Assembly (NCBI GenBank): GCA_032158295.1
Contig: CM063244.1
Coordinates: 10,320,376-10,384,375, forward strand
DNA: 64,000 bases
DNA from: Pycnopodia helianthoides
Taxonomy: Eukaryota > Echinodermata > Asteroidea > Forcipulatida > Asteriidae
Direction: 5' to 3'
The notes below the pieces were generated by a model, which saw only the letters and a program-made list of their open reading frames with translations, was not told the origin of the DNA and did not search any database. A program made the translations under genes and the position numbers. Shown here piece by piece: positions 63,922-64,000 of this stretch; position 1 is the stretch's first letter, and each line of letters begins with the position of its first letter.

Positions 63922-64000
63922 AATTCTGTTTCATGGAACTGAAAGTCGTTCCTTATCCTGTATCTTTATCTTAAAGTCAGCCTAAGTTAGTCAATATGCT

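Overview
Eukaryotic (metazoan) genomic DNA, AT-rich and intron-rich. It holds parts or all of three ordinary protein-coding genes in a dense background of small transposable elements. The protein sequences look deuterostome-like. Several repeats (the TTAA-flanked AAAGGCACTGGACAC and AAAGGAACATTACAG families, the AAGTGAGGTTTGCGG terminal repeat) resemble families I recall from sea star genomes. My best guess is an echinoderm, probably an asteroid; this rests on recall, not on a search.

Layout. (1) 711-9149, + strand: the last seven coding exons (about 324 residues) of a ceramide kinase (CERK) gene whose 5' part lies left of the window. (2) 9150-19544: tail-to-tail intergenic space with no convincing gene, filled with SINEs, foldback elements, TTAA-flanked MITEs and short tandem arrays. 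(3) 19545-47545, - strand: a complete glucose-6-phosphate dehydrogenase (G6PD) gene, with twelve common coding exons (2-13) and two candidate alternative first exons, at 44485-44505 (7 residues) and 47342-47545 (68 residues). Both first exons end in phase 0 and can join exon 2. Its introns carry a 38-bp minisatellite, many MITEs and tRNA-derived SINEs. (4) 47546 to about 51040: head-to-head intergenic region, with a subterminal-repeat transposon at 48779-49335. (5) about 51090-63628 and beyond, + strand: CRELD2 (cysteine-rich with EGF-like domains 2), nine coding exons visible, with a single-base frameshift in the ninth. The gene continues past the right edge.

The three genes do not form a pathway. 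CERK makes ceramide 1-phosphate. G6PD is the NADPH-producing entry step of the pentose phosphate pathway. CRELD2 is an ER-resident, stress-inducible protein. CERK and CRELD2 are also on the same chromosome arm in humans (22q13), so their linkage here may be ancestral.

I found no undescribed biological system. The most unusual items are: the paired alternative G6PD first exons; a 654-bp long-armed foldback element with a perfect 9-bp target duplication just upstream of the CRELD2 start; the CRELD2 frameshift; a group of TTAA-flanked MITE families; a MITE nested inside another MITE; and the minisatellite that is open in all three frames of one strand. Exon boundaries were read by eye from GT/AG sites, phase and family similarity. 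Repeat boundaries are approximate unless a target duplication is stated.
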